The notes: a model not told the origin generated them from the letters alone. A stretch of DNA of 64,000 bases from Xanthomonas sacchari (GCF_024266585.1 NZ_CP100647.1:656001-720000), one strand, 5' to 3'. Positions 9,580 through 18,485 are shown, counted from the first letter of the stretch. A program made the numbers and translations.

Positions 9580-10539
9580 ATGTATTTCGATCCAGACGTC
9601 GTCCGTTTCTTCGCCCTGGCGCAGCAGTCCGGGCAGCCGCCGATGGAGGAACTGCCCTTGCCCGAGGCGCGGGCGATGATGCGCGGCGTCGCCGCGCAGT
9701 TCGGTTTCCCGCGCGCGGAGATGGCCGAGGTTCGCGACCTGCAGGCATCGGGTCCGGCCGCGCCGGTTCCGCTGCGCCTGTACCGCCCGCACGGCCTCGA
9801 CGCCGGTCCGGCCCCGACCTGCGTGTACGCGCATGGCGGCGGCGGCGTGGTCGGCGACCTCGACTCGCACGACGACGTGTGCCGGCAACTGGCCGCGCGC
9901 GCCGGCTGCCAGGTGCTGGCGGTGGACTACCGGCTGGCGCCCGAGCACCCGGCGCCGGCCGGCATCGAGGACGTGATCGCGGTGCTGCGCTGGCTGGCGG
10001 CGCACCCGGGCGAGGTCGGCGCCGATCCGCAGCGCCTGGCGATCGCCGGCGACAGCATGGGCGGCGCCCTGGCCGCCAGCGCCGCGCTGGATGCGCGCGA
10101 TGCCGGCATCGCCTTGCGTTGCCAGGTCCTGATCTACCCGCTGACCGACGTGCGTCCGGACAACCCCTTCCCCTCGCGCGTGCACAACGCCGGCATCCCG
10201 CCGCTGACCGAGGCGGCGATGCGCTACTTCGACCGCCAGTTGCTGCCGGACCCGTCGCTGGCGTCGGACTGGCGCATCTCGCCGGTGGTGGCGCCGGACG
10301 TGGCCGGCGTCGCCCCGGCGCTGGTGGTGCTGGCCGAGCGCGATGCGCTGCACGACGAAGGCCTGCACTACGCGCAGCGCCTGCGCGAGGCGGGCGTGGA
10401 AACCCTGGTGCGCATCTACCCGGGCATGATCCACGGTTTCATCAACATGGGCGGCGTGCTGCGCGTGGCCGGCGAAACCCTGGACCTGGCCGCGCTGCTG
10501 CTGCGCCAGCGCCTGCTGCCGGTGCCCGCGCAGGACTGA
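9580..10539 (+). CDS. Alpha/beta hydrolase, HSL-type carboxylesterase
   Basis: Carboxylesterase or lipase of the hormone-sensitive lipase (type IV) family, 319 residues. Seen directly: the oxyanion-hole signature YAHGGGGVVGDLDSHD, the nucleophile elbow GDSMGG, the acid region LAERDALHDEG, and the histidine in PGMIHGF. A GGGAGGG ribosome site sits 6 bases before the ATG, which decides this start over upstream in-frame candidates. No signal peptide, so cytoplasmic. The natural ester is unknown. It converges on mnmG across a REP pair. Confidence 0.9.
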   Translation: MYFDPDVVRFFALAQQSGQPPMEELPLPEARAMMRGVAAQFGFPRAEMAEVRDLQASGPAAPVPLRLYRPHGLDAGPAPTCVYAHGGGGVVGDLDSHDDVCRQLAARAGCQVLAVDYRLAPEHPAPAGIEDVIAVLRWLAAHPGEVGADPQRLAIAGDSMGGALAASAALDARDAGIALRCQVLIYPLTDVRPDNPFPSRVHNAGIPPLTEAAMRYFDRQLLPDPSLASDWRISPVVAPDVAGVAPALVVLAERDALHDEGLHYAQRLREAGVETLVRIYPGMIHGFINMGGVLRVAGETLDLAALLLRQRLLPVPAQD

Positions 10540-10627
10540 GCCCCATCGCAGCGCGTACCACCTCCCGGCAATCGCCGCCGGTGGTGGCACGCGCTGCCTC
10601 GCCTGGAACCATGCGTCCGTCGCATCC

Positions 10628-10698
10628 GTAGGAGCGGCTTCAGCCGCGACGGGGCATTGCCGATACGCACCCCGGGTCGCGGCTGAAGCCGCTCCTAC
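10628..10698. repeat. Inverted pair of REP family A between convergent genes
   Basis: GTAGGAGCGGCTTCAGCCGC plus GAC at 10628-10650 faces its exact reverse complement at 10676-10698, with 25 bases between. The pair can fold as a long hairpin and lies between the convergent esterase and mnmG genes, a position where such elements often act as bidirectional RNA 3' barriers. No transposase of the REP-associated type is in the window. Confidence 0.85.
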
Positions 10699-10732
10699 GC
10701 GAGTGCTGCGCTCGCTGCGCGTTCGCGACCGA

Positions 10733-12622
10733 TCACGCCACCCGGCTGCGCCGCGCGCGTTCCAGGTGCACCAGCAGTAGCGAGATCGCCGCCGGGGTCA
10801 TGCCGGGGATGCGCTGCGCCTGGCCGACGGTCTGCGGACGCACCCGCTCGAGCTTCTGCTGCACTTCGGCCGACAGCCCGCGCACCTGCGCGTAGTCGAA
10901 CGCGGCCGGGATCGGGGTGTCCTCGTGGCGCTGCTGGCGCGCGATCTCTTCGCGCTGGCGGTCCAGGTAGCCGGCGTACTTGATGCCGATCTCCACCTGC
11001 TCGGCCACCTGCGCATCGGTCACGCCCGGGCCCAGCGACGGCACCCGCATCAGCGCGGGGTAGTCCAGTTCCGGGCGCTTGATCAGGTCCAGCACGGTGG
11101 TCTCGCGGCTCACCGCCACGCCCAGCGTGGCCGCGACCTCGCGGCCCAGTGCGTTGCCCGGCGTGGCCCACAGCCCGCGCAGGCGCTCGTTCTCGCGCGC
11201 CACCGCCTCCTGCTTGGCCTGGAACCGCGCCCAGCGCGTTTCGTCGACGATGCCCAGGTCGTGGCCGATGCCGGTCAGGCGCGCGTCGGCGTTGTCCTCG
11301 CGCAGCTGCAGCCGGTACTCGGCGCGGCTGGTGAACATGCGGTACGGCTCGCTGGTGCCGTGGGTGATCAGGTCGTCGATCAGCACGCCGATGTAGGCCT
11401 GGTCGCGGCGCGGCGACCACGGCTCAAGCCCGCGCACCTGGCGCGCGGCGTTGAGGCCGGCGATCAGGCCCTGCGCGGCCGCTTCCTCGTAGCCGGTGGT
11501 GCCGTTGATCTGCCCGGCGAAGAACAGCCCGGGCATGGCCTTGGTCTCCAGCGAGGCCTTGAGCCCGCGCGGGTCGAAGAAGTCGTACTCGATGGCGTAG
11601 CCGGGGCGGGTGATGTGGGCGCGCTCGAAGCCGCGGATCGAACGCACCAGCTCCAGCTGCACGTCGAACGGCAGCGAGGTGGAGATGCCGTTGGGGTAGA
11701 TCTCGACCACGTCCAGGCCTTCCGGCTCGACGAAGATCTGGTGGCTGGCCTTCTCGGCGAAGCGCACCACCTTGTCCTCGATCGAGGGGCAGTAGCGCGG
11801 GCCGATGCCCTCGATCTGCCCGGTGTACAGCGGCGAGCGGTCCAGCGCGCCGCGGATGATGGCGTGGGTGCGCTCGGTGGTGTGGGTGATCCAGCACGAG
11901 ACCTGGCGCGGATGCTGGGCGACCTCGCCCAGGAACGACATCACCGGCAGTGGATCGTCGCCGGGCTGCTCCTCCATCGCCGCGTAGTCCAGGCTGCGCC
12001 CGTCGATACGCGGCGGGGTGCCGGTCTTGAGCCGGTCCACGCCGAAGCGGCCGTCGCGCAGCGCCTGCGACAGCGCGGTGGCCGGCGGATCGCCGGCGCG
12101 GCCGCCGGCGTACTGGGTCTGGCCGATGTGGATCTTGCCGGCCAGGAAGGTGCCGGCGGTCAGCACCACCGCCGCCGCCTCGAAGCGCAGCCCGGTCTGG
12201 GTCAGCACCCCGCGCACGCGCTCGCCGTCCATCACCAGGTCGTCCACCGCCGCCTGGAACAGGGTCAGGTTCGGCTGCGCCTCGACCAGGCGCCGGATCG
12301 CGCTGCGGTACAGGCTGCGGTCGGCCTGGCAGCGGGTCGCGCGCACCGCCGGGCCCTTGGAGGCATTGAGCGTGCGCCACTGGATGCCGGCCAGGTCCGC
12401 GGCCTGGGCCATCGCCCCGCCCAGCGCGTCGATCTCCTTGACCAGGTGGCCCTTGCCGATGCCGCCGATGGCCGGGTTGCAGCTCATCGCCCCCACCGTC
12501 TCCACGTTGTGGGTCAGCAGCAGGGTGCGCGCGCCGGCACGCGCCGACGCCAGCGCCGCTTCGGTGCCGGCGTGGCCGCCGCCGATCACGATCACGTCAT
12601 AGCGGTAGAAGGAGTCGCTCAT
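10733..12622 (-). CDS. mnmG: tRNA uridine-5-carboxymethylaminomethyl modification enzyme MnmG (GidA)
   Basis: FAD-binding partner of MnmE; together they add the cmnm5 group to U34 of tRNAs that read two-codon boxes. The 629-residue length equals that of the family. The N-terminal dinucleotide motif [19 protein letters not shown] and the signature [11 protein letters not shown] and [16 protein letters not shown] are all present, and the C-terminal domain ends in [17 protein letters not shown]. It starts at the ATG 12622; the upstream region is shared with a divergent sigma-54 promoter and small-RNA candidate. It is a single gene, not next to mnmE or rsmG here. Confidence 0.97.
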   Translation of the reverse strand: MSDSFYRYDVIVIGGGHAGTEAALASARAGARTLLLTHNVETVGAMSCNPAIGGIGKGHLVKEIDALGGAMAQAADLAGIQWRTLNASKGPAVRATRCQADRSLYRSAIRRLVEAQPNLTLFQAAVDDLVMDGERVRGVLTQTGLRFEAAAVVLTAGTFLAGKIHIGQTQYAGGRAGDPPATALSQALRDGRFGVDRLKTGTPPRIDGRSLDYAAMEEQPGDDPLPVMSFLGEVAQHPRQVSCWITHTTERTHAIIRGALDRSPLYTGQIEGIGPRYCPSIEDKVVRFAEKASHQIFVEPEGLDVVEIYPNGISTSLPFDVQLELVRSIRGFERAHITRPGYAIEYDFFDPRGLKASLETKAMPGLFFAGQINGTTGYEEAAAQGLIAGLNAARQVRGLEPWSPRRDQAYIGVLIDDLITHGTSEPYRMFTSRAEYRLQLREDNADARLTGIGHDLGIVDETRWARFQAKQEAVARENERLRGLWATPGNALGREVAATLGVAVSRETTVLDLIKRPELDYPALMRVPSLGPGVTDAQVAEQVEIGIKYAGYLDRQREEIARQQRHEDTPIPAAFDYAQVRGLSAEVQQKLERVRPQTVGQAQRIPGMTPAAISLLLVHLERARRSRVA

Positions 12623-12737
12623 CGGGGTCTCGTCGGCCGGCACGGGACCGGCGGCAGGGGGCTGCGGGCGGGGGTCGCCCTGGGCGTGGACATGAATTTT
12701 AGCGGTTGCATCACAAATTGCAGATTTGGGCCTCAAG

Positions 12738-12754
12738 TTGGCACGCAATCTGCA
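12738..12754 (+). promoter_or_regulatory. Sigma-54 (RpoN) promoter, near consensus
   Basis: TTGGCACGcaatcTGCA matches the sigma-54 consensus TGGCAC-N5-TTGCW at all but one base. The -24 GG (12740-12741) and -12 GC (12752-12753) are exactly 12 bases apart, the required phasing. Predicted start of transcription is around 12765 on the plus strand. An 8-bp inverted repeat, TGCAGATT (12719-12726) and AATCTGCA (12747-12754), overlaps the -12 element and may bind a regulator. No protein-coding gene follows before a terminator at 12847-12880. Confidence 0.7.
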
Positions 12755-12764
12755 GATATTCCCA

Positions 12765-12880
12765 CTGCACCCAACGTGGCAATGCGTCAGGGGCGTATGA
12801 CTGGAATTGGAACAGGGGCCAGTCACGCGCACGTTGGGGGAGCTGGGGGCCGGTAGTCGGGGGACTACCGGCCCTTTTTT
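12765..12880 (+). ncRNA. Candidate sigma-54-dependent small RNA, about 116 nt, G-rich
   Basis: The span from the predicted sigma-54 start to the end of a strong terminator folds by eye into three elements. Outer stem CCCAACGTG (12770-12778) pairs with CACGTTGGG (12830-12838). An inner stem TGACTGG (12798-12804) pairs with CCAGTCA (12819-12825). Then comes the terminator hairpin at 12847-12874. Runs of four or five G fall in unpaired or loop positions (12790-12793, 12815-12818, 12859-12863). A short frame through this region has no ribosome site and poor codon usage, so I read it as RNA. I cannot name a known family. It lies in the mnmG upstream region, on the opposite strand. Confidence 0.6.
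12847..12880 (+). terminator. Intrinsic terminator of the small-RNA candidate
   Basis: An 11-bp perfect stem GGGCCGGTAGT / ACTACCGGCCC with a 6-base G-rich loop is followed directly by six T. It is the strongest rho-independent terminator I see in the window and has no plus-strand gene immediately upstream except the small-RNA candidate. Confidence 0.88.
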
Positions 12881-12937
12881 ATGCCCGTTTTCCGCCGCCG
12901 GCCGGCGCGCGCGCCAGCAACGACAAGGCCCCAACGC

Positions 12938-12966
12938 GAAAAGCCCCGGCGGACCGGGGCTTTTCG
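12938..12966. terminator. Bidirectional terminator
   Basis: GAAAAGCCCCGG pairs perfectly with CCGGGGCTTTTC around a CGGA loop; T runs exist on both strands. On the minus strand it would end the Tyr-rich lipoprotein transcript about 170 bases after its stop. On the plus strand it backs up the terminator at 12847-12880. Confidence 0.82.
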
Positions 12967-13133
12967 TTGTGAGGCGCCGACGCCCGACAGGGCCGGAACA
13001 GGGGGGATCCAGATTTCCCTGTCGGACATCGACATAGACGGTGGGGTCAACCCCTTCGGGTCATAAAGCGACGCAGGCGGTCACCCCGTAGGACGTAGAG
13101 TGCTTGCTGTGACAGGCGAACGCAAGCCCTTTC

Positions 13134-13649
13134 TCAGGGCTCGAGTGTGCGACGTGTCCCATTGCTGCGCCCCATGTTGCCGGGGCGGGGCGCCGGCGGC
13201 CGCGGCATCGCCTCAGGGCGCTGCATCACCGGCCGGGGCGGCTGCATGGACTGCGGCCGCGGCGCCGAATTGAGCGCATCCGGACGGCGCAGGCGGTCCA
13301 GGTCGCGCCACGGCGTCGGCACCCGACCGCCCACGCTGGGCGGTGGCGGCGACGAACCGCCGTCGTCCGGCCGCGGGCGCGGCGGTGGACGGTGGCGCGG
13401 GCCGTCGTAGCCGCGATAGTAGTAATACGGCACGCCGTAGCCGTAGTAGCCGTAATACGCCGGGCCGTAACCGTAGTAGGGCACCGCGCCGTACGGCGAG
13501 TAGTACTCGGAGTAACCGGGCGGATAGCGGTATTCGACCGAGGGCGCGCCACGGTAGTAGCCACCGTCGCCGCCTCCGGCGTAATCGTAGGTGGCACAGC
13601 CGCCCAGTGCGGCCAGCAGTCCAGCGGCGCAGATCAGGCTCAGTTTCAT
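13134..13649 (-). CDS. Tyr/Gly/Pro-rich lipoprotein, function unknown
   Basis: 171-residue predicted lipoprotein. The signal MKLSLICAAGLLAALGGC has a clear lipobox, so the Cys at residue 18 is probably acylated. The mature chain is of low complexity: residues ~20-82 are dominated by Tyr, Gly and Pro (YYGYGPAYYGYYGYGVPYYY), and the rest is rich in Pro, Arg and Met with a basic tail. No catalytic domain is visible. A GGAGGG ribosome site precedes the ATG. Similar composition is common in Xanthomonad surface proteins, but that does not define a role. Its terminator is probably the bidirectional hairpin at 12938-12966. Confidence 0.75.
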   Translation of the reverse strand: MKLSLICAAGLLAALGGCATYDYAGGGDGGYYRGAPSVEYRYPPGYSEYYSPYGAVPYYGYGPAYYGYYGYGVPYYYYRGYDGPRHRPPPRPRPDDGGSSPPPPSVGGRVPTPWRDLDRLRRPDALNSAPRPQSMQPPRPVMQRPEAMPRPPAPRPGNMGRSNGTRRTLEP

Positions 13650-13813
13650 GGCATTTGCCCTCCATCAGGCTGGCTGACAGGTTCGGTCCGTTGCATTGAA
13701 TCCCCCCTTAACTTCCCGCGCCGCACTTGAACGCTTAAGTCGCGCGCAACGGCGGCGCACCTGCGCCGGTCGCGGGCGCTGCACGTTGGCGACGATACGC
13801 TACCCTTTCGCGC

Positions 13814-14773
13814 ATGGTCTCACGTTTTCTGCCCGAGTTCGGCGACGTCCTGGCGGCCGCCGCACGCATCGCCGCGTATGCGCGGCCGACCCCGGTCCTG
13901 CGTTCGCAGGCGCTGGACGCCGCCACCGGCGCGCAGCTGTATTTCAAGGCCGAACACCTGCAGTGCGGCGGCGCGTTCAAGTTCCGCGGCGCCTGCAATG
14001 CGGTGTGGGCGCTGGATCCGGCGCAGGCGGCCCGCGGGGTCGTCACCCACTCCTCAGGCAACCATGGCGCGGCCCTGGCGCAGGCCGCGCGCACCCGCGG
14101 CATCGGCTGTCATGTGGTGGTGCCCGAAGGCGCGGTCGCGGCCAAGCTCGCCAACATCGCCCGCCACGGCGCCACGCTGTGGCGCTGCGCGCCGACCATC
14201 GCCGCGCGCGAGGCGATGTGTGCGCGGGTGCAGCGCGACACCGGCGCGACCCTGGTGCATCCGTATGCCGATCCGGCGGTGATCGCCGGCCAGGGCACCG
14301 CGGCGCTGGAACTGCTCGACGCCAGCGGCGGACTGGACCTGCTGGTGGTGCCGGTCGGCGGCGGCGGCCTGGCCGCGGGCAGCCGCCTGGCGCTGTCGGC
14401 GCTGGCGCCGCAGGCGCAGTTGCTGCTGGCCGAGCCGGCCGGCGCCGCCGACACCGCGCGCTCGCTGGCCGCCGGCGAGCGCCGCGTGGACATGGTCCCG
14501 GACACCGTCTGCGACGGTCTGCGCGGCAGCCTGGGCGAGCCGAACTTCGCCCTGCTGCACGGCCATGCCGAGGTGATGGTGGTCGAGGACGCGGCGACCG
14601 TGGCGGCGATGCGGCTGCTGTGGCAGGTGCTCAAGCAGGTGGTGGAGCCGTCCTCGGCGATCGCCCTGGCGGCGGTGCTGGCGCAGCCGGCGCGCTTCGC
14701 CGGGCGGCGGGTGGGGGTGATCCTGTCCGGCGGCAACGTCGACCTGGATGCCTTGCCGTGGGGCGCGGCATGA
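13814..14773 (+). CDS. Threonine/serine dehydratase-like PLP enzyme (fold type II)
   Basis: PLP-dependent lyase of the IlvA/serine racemase group, 319 residues, catalytic domain only, with no ACT regulatory domain. Lysine 56 in GGAFKFRGACNAV is the expected Schiff-base residue; SSGNHGAALAQAAR holds the cofactor ring and substrate, and VGGGGLAAGSRLALS binds the phosphate. VILSGGNVDLD near the C-terminus carries the Ser/Gly site typical of the group. Likely reactions are deamination of L-threonine or L-serine, or racemisation. It overlaps by 4 bases with the following ydcF-type gene, so they form an operon. Confidence 0.88.
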   Translation: MVSRFLPEFGDVLAAAARIAAYARPTPVLRSQALDAATGAQLYFKAEHLQCGGAFKFRGACNAVWALDPAQAARGVVTHSSGNHGAALAQAARTRGIGCHVVVPEGAVAAKLANIARHGATLWRCAPTIAAREAMCARVQRDTGATLVHPYADPAVIAGQGTAALELLDASGGLDLLVVPVGGGGLAAGSRLALSALAPQAQLLLAEPAGAADTARSLAAGERRVDMVPDTVCDGLRGSLGEPNFALLHGHAEVMVVEDAATVAAMRLLWQVLKQVVEPSSAIALAAVLAQPARFAGRRVGVILSGGNVDLDALPWGAA

Positions 14774-15372
14774 GCGCGCGGGGCGGGTTCCGCTGGCTGC
14801 GCTGGCTGCTGCGCCTGGCGGCGCTGCTGGGGCTGTGGCTGCTGGGCGTGGCGATCTACATCGTCTGGGTCGGCGACCGCGACCAGGCGGCGCCGGCGGA
14901 CGCGATCATCGTGCTTGGCGCGGCGGCCTACGACGCCAAGCCGTCGCCGGTGTTCGAGGAGCGCATCCGCCACGGCCTGGACCTGTACCAGCGCGGCTAC
15001 GCGCCGACCCTGATCTTCACCGGCGGCTTCGGCAACGGCGCGCGCTTCGCCGAGTCGCAGGTGGCCCGGCGCTACGCGCTGCGCCACGACGTGCCGGCCG
15101 ACGCGATCCTGATCGAGACGGTGTCGCGCACCACCCGGCAGAACCTGATCGAGGCGCGCCGGCTGATGCGCGAACACGGCCTGCACCGGGTCATCGTGGT
15201 CAGCGATCCGCTGCACATGGCGCGGGCGCTGCGGCTGTGCCAGGAACTGCAGATCGACGCGCTGGCGTCGTCGACCCCGAGCAGCCGCTTCCGCAGCTTC
15301 CAGACCCGCTGGCGCTTCCTGCTGCAGGAGCTGTACTTCTTCCATCGCGACCTGCTGGAGCAGGCCGCCTGA
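14770..15372 (+). CDS. YdcF/DUF218 family membrane-anchored protein
   Basis: 200 residues with one N-terminal membrane helix (about residues 12-32, LLRLAALLGLWLLGVAIYIVWV), the rest probably periplasmic. The DUF218 core is clear: DAIIVLGAAAYDAKPSPVFEERI, TLIFTGGFGNGARFAES, TVSRTTRQNLIEARRLM and VIVVSDPLHMARALRLC. Relatives include SanA and ElyC, envelope-maintenance proteins, and YdcF, which binds S-adenosylmethionine. The precise role is not known. Start overlaps the previous stop (ATGA). Confidence 0.88.
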   Translation: MSARGGFRWLRWLLRLAALLGLWLLGVAIYIVWVGDRDQAAPADAIIVLGAAAYDAKPSPVFEERIRHGLDLYQRGYAPTLIFTGGFGNGARFAESQVARRYALRHDVPADAILIETVSRTTRQNLIEARRLMREHGLHRVIVVSDPLHMARALRLCQELQIDALASSTPSSRFRSFQTRWRFLLQELYFFHRDLLEQAA

Positions 15373-15427
15373 GCGTTGCGGCGAGCCCGTATGATTGGGC
15401 CTTTCCACGACTGGAGGGGCGACCGCC

Positions 15428-15856
15428 ATGAGCAACCACGGAGTTCCTGCGCAGGACCAGGCCATCGCCCTGGTCCAGGCCTATTACGCGGCGTTCAACC
15501 GCGGCGACTGGGACGGCATGCTGGGCATGCTCAGCGACGACGTCGCCCACGACCTCAACCAGGGCGCGCGCGAGACCGGCAAGGACGCGTTCGCCGCCTT
15601 TCTGCAGCGCATGAACGCCAGCTACCGCGAGCAACTGCACGACATCGTGGTGCTGGCCGCGCAGGACGGCCGCCGCGCCGCCGCCGAGTACGTGGTGCAT
15701 GGCGAGTACCACCACACCGACACCGGCCTGCCGGAGGCGCGCGGCCAGCGCTACGTGCTGCCGGGTGGGGCGTTCTTCGACATTCGCGACGGCAAGATCG
15801 CCCGGGTCAGCAACTACTACAACCTGGAAGACTGGATCGCGCAGGTCTCCGCCTGA
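15428..15856 (+). CDS. SnoaL-like (NTF2-fold) protein
   Basis: 142-residue single-domain protein of the NTF2/ketosteroid isomerase superfamily: YYAAFNRGDWDGMLGMLSDDVAHDLNQGARETGKDAFAAF at the start and a curved sheet ending FFDIRDGKIARVSNYYNLEDW. A GGAGGGG ribosome site precedes the ATG. Members of this fold bind or isomerise small hydrophobic compounds; the ligand cannot be inferred. It lies 55 bases after the ydcF-type gene and may share its transcript. Confidence 0.82.
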   Translation: MSNHGVPAQDQAIALVQAYYAAFNRGDWDGMLGMLSDDVAHDLNQGARETGKDAFAAFLQRMNASYREQLHDIVVLAAQDGRRAAAEYVVHGEYHHTDTGLPEARGQRYVLPGGAFFDIRDGKIARVSNYYNLEDWIAQVSA

Positions 15857-15972
15857 GCCGCGCGCCGGCCTGAGGCCGGTGCGTTCGCGCTGTCGCAAAA
15901 CTGTCCGCGCGCCGTCATCGGTGGCCGCAGGCGCGGTGGCTATGGTCGCCGCGTCGAGTGAGAGGACCGCCG

Positions 15973-17487
15973 ATGCGCGCGCTGTTTCGTTCCCCGGCCG
16001 TCGCGGTGGCGCTGCTGGCCTGCACGCTCGCGCTGGCCCTGCTGGGCATGCGCGGGATCTGGGACGCCGACGAAGGCCGTTACTCCAATGTCGCGCTGAA
16101 CATGCTGCACAGCGGCGACTGGCTCACGCCCCGGCGCAGCCAGGACGTGGCGCAATGGACCAAGCCGCCGCTGACCTATTGGGCGATCGCCGCCAGCGTC
16201 GCCGTGTTCGGGCCGTCGCCGTGGGCGGCGCGGCTGCCGTCGGCGTTGGCCTACCTGCTGTGCGTGTTGCTGGCCTGGCGCCTGGCCGCGCGGTTGTTCC
16301 CCGAGCGCCCCGACCTGCCGGCGCAGGCCGCGCTGCTCTACGCGACCATGCTGGCGCCGTTCGGCGCGGCGCAATGGATTTCCACCGATTTCCTGCTCGC
16401 CGCCTGCGAGACCCTGGCGGTGTGGGCCTTCGTCGAAGCGCGGGCGCATCCGCCCGGCCAGGGCAAGCGCTGGATCGCGGCGATGTGGGCCGGTTTCGCG
16501 CTGGCGTTCATGACCAAGGGACCGCCCGGGTTGCTGCCGTTGCCGGCCCTGCTGCTGTTCAACGCGGTGACGCCGGGGCCGCCACGGCGCGCGCTGCAAC
16601 TCTCCGGCATCGCGCTGTTCACGGTGCTGGCGCTGCCCTGGTACCTGGCGGTGATCCATGGCCATCCCGGCTTGCTGCAGTACTTCGTCGGCGACGAGGT
16701 GGTCAAGCGCGTGGCCAGCGATGCGTTCGGGCGCAACGCGCAGTGGTATGGCTGGGCGGTGGCGTATGCGCCGATCCTGGTCCTGGGCACGCTGCCGTGG
16801 ACGCCGGCGCTGGCGCGCTGGGCCTGGCAACTGCCGCGGCAGTTGCGGCAGTGGTGGTGCACGCCGGCACAGCGCCTGCAGCAGGCCGCGCCGCTGCTGC
16901 TGACGCTGTGGCTGCTGCTGCCGCTGCTGGTGCTGTGCCTGTCGCGCTCGCGGCTGCCGCTGTACGTGCTGCCGCTGTTCGTGCCGCTGGCGCTGCTGGC
17001 GGCGTGGCAGCGCGCGCAGGAAGGCCGCGCGCCGTGGCGCTGGCCGTGGCTGCTGGGCTGGTGCGGGCTGCTGCTGGCGCTCGCGCTGGCGTTGGCGCTG
17101 CTGCCCACGCACAAGGACGCCGGCGCCTGGGCGCAGGCGATCGCCCAGCGTGCCGGCGCGCCGGTGCGCGAGGTGGTGTTTGTCGAGGACATGGCGCGCT
17201 ACGGCCTGCGCCTGGAACTGGGCGCGCAGGTGCGCAAGATCCGCCTGGACGCCTTGCCCGATGCGCCGCGCTTCGGTCCCGAGTACGACGCCGACCTGAC
17301 CACGGTCTTGCGGCAACCCCGCGCCGACCGCGTGTGGGTGTGCAAGGACGACGCCTGGCCGCAGGTGGCCGCGCGCATCGCCGCGCAGGGCGCGCGGGCG
17401 CAGGCGCTGGGGACGCCCTACCAGGGGCGGGTGCTGTTCCGGGTGCTGCCCGGCTCAGTCGCCGCGGCGGCGGATCGGGATCGCTGA
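15973..17487 (+). CDS. ArnT-like glycosyltransferase (GT39/PMT superfamily), multispanning
   Basis: 504-residue integral membrane glycosyltransferase. The first loop after helix 1 carries GIWDADEGRYSNVALNML and QWTKPPLTYW, the acidic/aromatic signature of polyprenyl-phosphate-sugar transferases such as ArnT. About ten further hydrophobic helices follow, then a soluble tail from residue ~385. The ATG at 15973 is chosen because GAGGA lies 6 bases upstream; an in-frame GTG lies 15 bases earlier. The acceptor may be lipid A or another envelope glycan. No arn operon is nearby. The last 33 bases overlap, tail to tail, with bioC. Confidence 0.85.
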   Translation: MRALFRSPAVAVALLACTLALALLGMRGIWDADEGRYSNVALNMLHSGDWLTPRRSQDVAQWTKPPLTYWAIAASVAVFGPSPWAARLPSALAYLLCVLLAWRLAARLFPERPDLPAQAALLYATMLAPFGAAQWISTDFLLAACETLAVWAFVEARAHPPGQGKRWIAAMWAGFALAFMTKGPPGLLPLPALLLFNAVTPGPPRRALQLSGIALFTVLALPWYLAVIHGHPGLLQYFVGDEVVKRVASDAFGRNAQWYGWAVAYAPILVLGTLPWTPALARWAWQLPRQLRQWWCTPAQRLQQAAPLLLTLWLLLPLLVLCLSRSRLPLYVLPLFVPLALLAAWQRAQEGRAPWRWPWLLGWCGLLLALALALALLPTHKDAGAWAQAIAQRAGAPVREVVFVEDMARYGLRLELGAQVRKIRLDALPDAPRFGPEYDADLTTVLRQPRADRVWVCKDDAWPQVAARIAAQGARAQALGTPYQGRVLFRVLPGSVAAAADRDR

Positions 17488-18345
17488 CAGCGGCACCGCG
17501 GCGATCTCACCGCCGCCCTCGCGGATCGGCGCACCCGGCGGCGGCGCCCAGGCATGCGCGTAGATCACTTCCCAGGTGCTGGGCAGGGTGCCGTCGGCCT
17601 GGCGCAGCGGTTCGTAGGCGGCGCTGGCGGCGGCGAAGCGGCCGCGCCCGGTGAGGGTGTGGCGGCGCGCCTGCAGCGCGTTGGTGGCGCCGATCGCGCG
17701 CAGTTCGCGCATCAACGCGGCGAGGTCCGGATAGGTCAGGTTGAACACGTCGCGGTCCAGCACCGGATCGCGGAAGCCCGACAGCATCAGCGCATCGCCG
17801 AACTGCGCGATCGGCGCGAAGTGGCTCACGTGCGGCGTGGTGCGGTCGGCCTGGGCGAAGGCCTCGCGCAGCTCGATCAGCGTATCCGGGCCGAAGCTGG
17901 AACACAGCAGCAGGCCGCCGGGGCGCAGCACGCGGCGAAAGCCGGCGAACACCGCCGGCAGGTCCTCGACCCACTGCAGGCACAGATTGCTGAAGATCAC
18001 ATCGACGCTGTGCTCGGCCAGCGGCAGCGCGCGCGCGTCGGCGCAGACGCGGCCGAACGGCTTCCACCAGCCGGCCTGGCGCTTGGCCTGCTGCAGCATC
18101 GGCAGGGCCTGGTCGAGCGCGATCACCTGCGCGCGCGGCCAGCGCTTCTTCATCGCCGCGGCGGCATGCGCCGGGCCGCTGCCCACGTCCAGCACCACCT
18201 GCGGCACGCGGTCGCCGAGGTAGTCCAGCGATTCCAGCAAGCGCCCCTGCACCTCGCGCTGCAGGGCCGCGGCCGCGTCGTAGCTGGCGGCGGCACGGGC
18301 GAACGCGCGGCGGATGTGCTGGGAGTCGAACGCGGAAGGATCCAT
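17455..18345 (-). CDS. bioC: Malonyl-ACP O-methyltransferase BioC
   Basis: SAM-dependent methyltransferase that caps the free carboxyl of malonyl-ACP so that fatty-acid synthase can build pimeloyl-ACP methyl ester for biotin. It has 296 residues. SAM motif I is VVLDVGSGPAHAA, the acidic residue after the next strand is IALD, and VDVIFSNLCLQWVEDLP and VLRPGGLLLCSSFGPDTL follow in the order seen in BioC. BioH, which removes the methyl group, is encoded 1.5 kb away on the same strand. An SDR gene stands between them. The gene end overlaps the convergent glycosyltransferase gene. Confidence 0.92.
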   Translation of the reverse strand: MDPSAFDSQHIRRAFARAAASYDAAAALQREVQGRLLESLDYLGDRVPQVVLDVGSGPAHAAAAMKKRWPRAQVIALDQALPMLQQAKRQAGWWKPFGRVCADARALPLAEHSVDVIFSNLCLQWVEDLPAVFAGFRRVLRPGGLLLCSSFGPDTLIELREAFAQADRTTPHVSHFAPIAQFGDALMLSGFRDPVLDRDVFNLTYPDLAALMRELRAIGATNALQARRHTLTGRGRFAAASAAYEPLRQADGTLPSTWEVIYAHAWAPPPGAPIREGGGEIAAVPLSAIPIRRRGD

Positions 18346-18485
18346 CGGCGCATTATCGCCGCGCGCGTCCCGCCGCGGCCAGCGGTGGGACGCGGATCAC
18401 CGCGTTCCGCACCTCGCGCCGACCTGTGGCGCAGCTGCGGCTGCGCATCCCGACTCCCCAATCCCCAATCCCCAATCCCGGCGCT

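Noticed and set aside
10628..10698. REP pairs as a CRISPR array
   Set aside because: Units are inverted, only paired, and lack regular spacers; no cas genes are present.
12690..12720. DnaA boxes or an origin near mnmG (gidA)
   Set aside because: gidA is near the origin in some bacteria, but I see no DnaA-box cluster, no dnaA, rpmH or parAB, and no AT-rich unwinding region here.
12706..12972. Short plus-strand frames through the sigma-54 transcript region
   Set aside because: No ribosome site, proline/arginine-rich product, and the frames run through the terminator hairpin.
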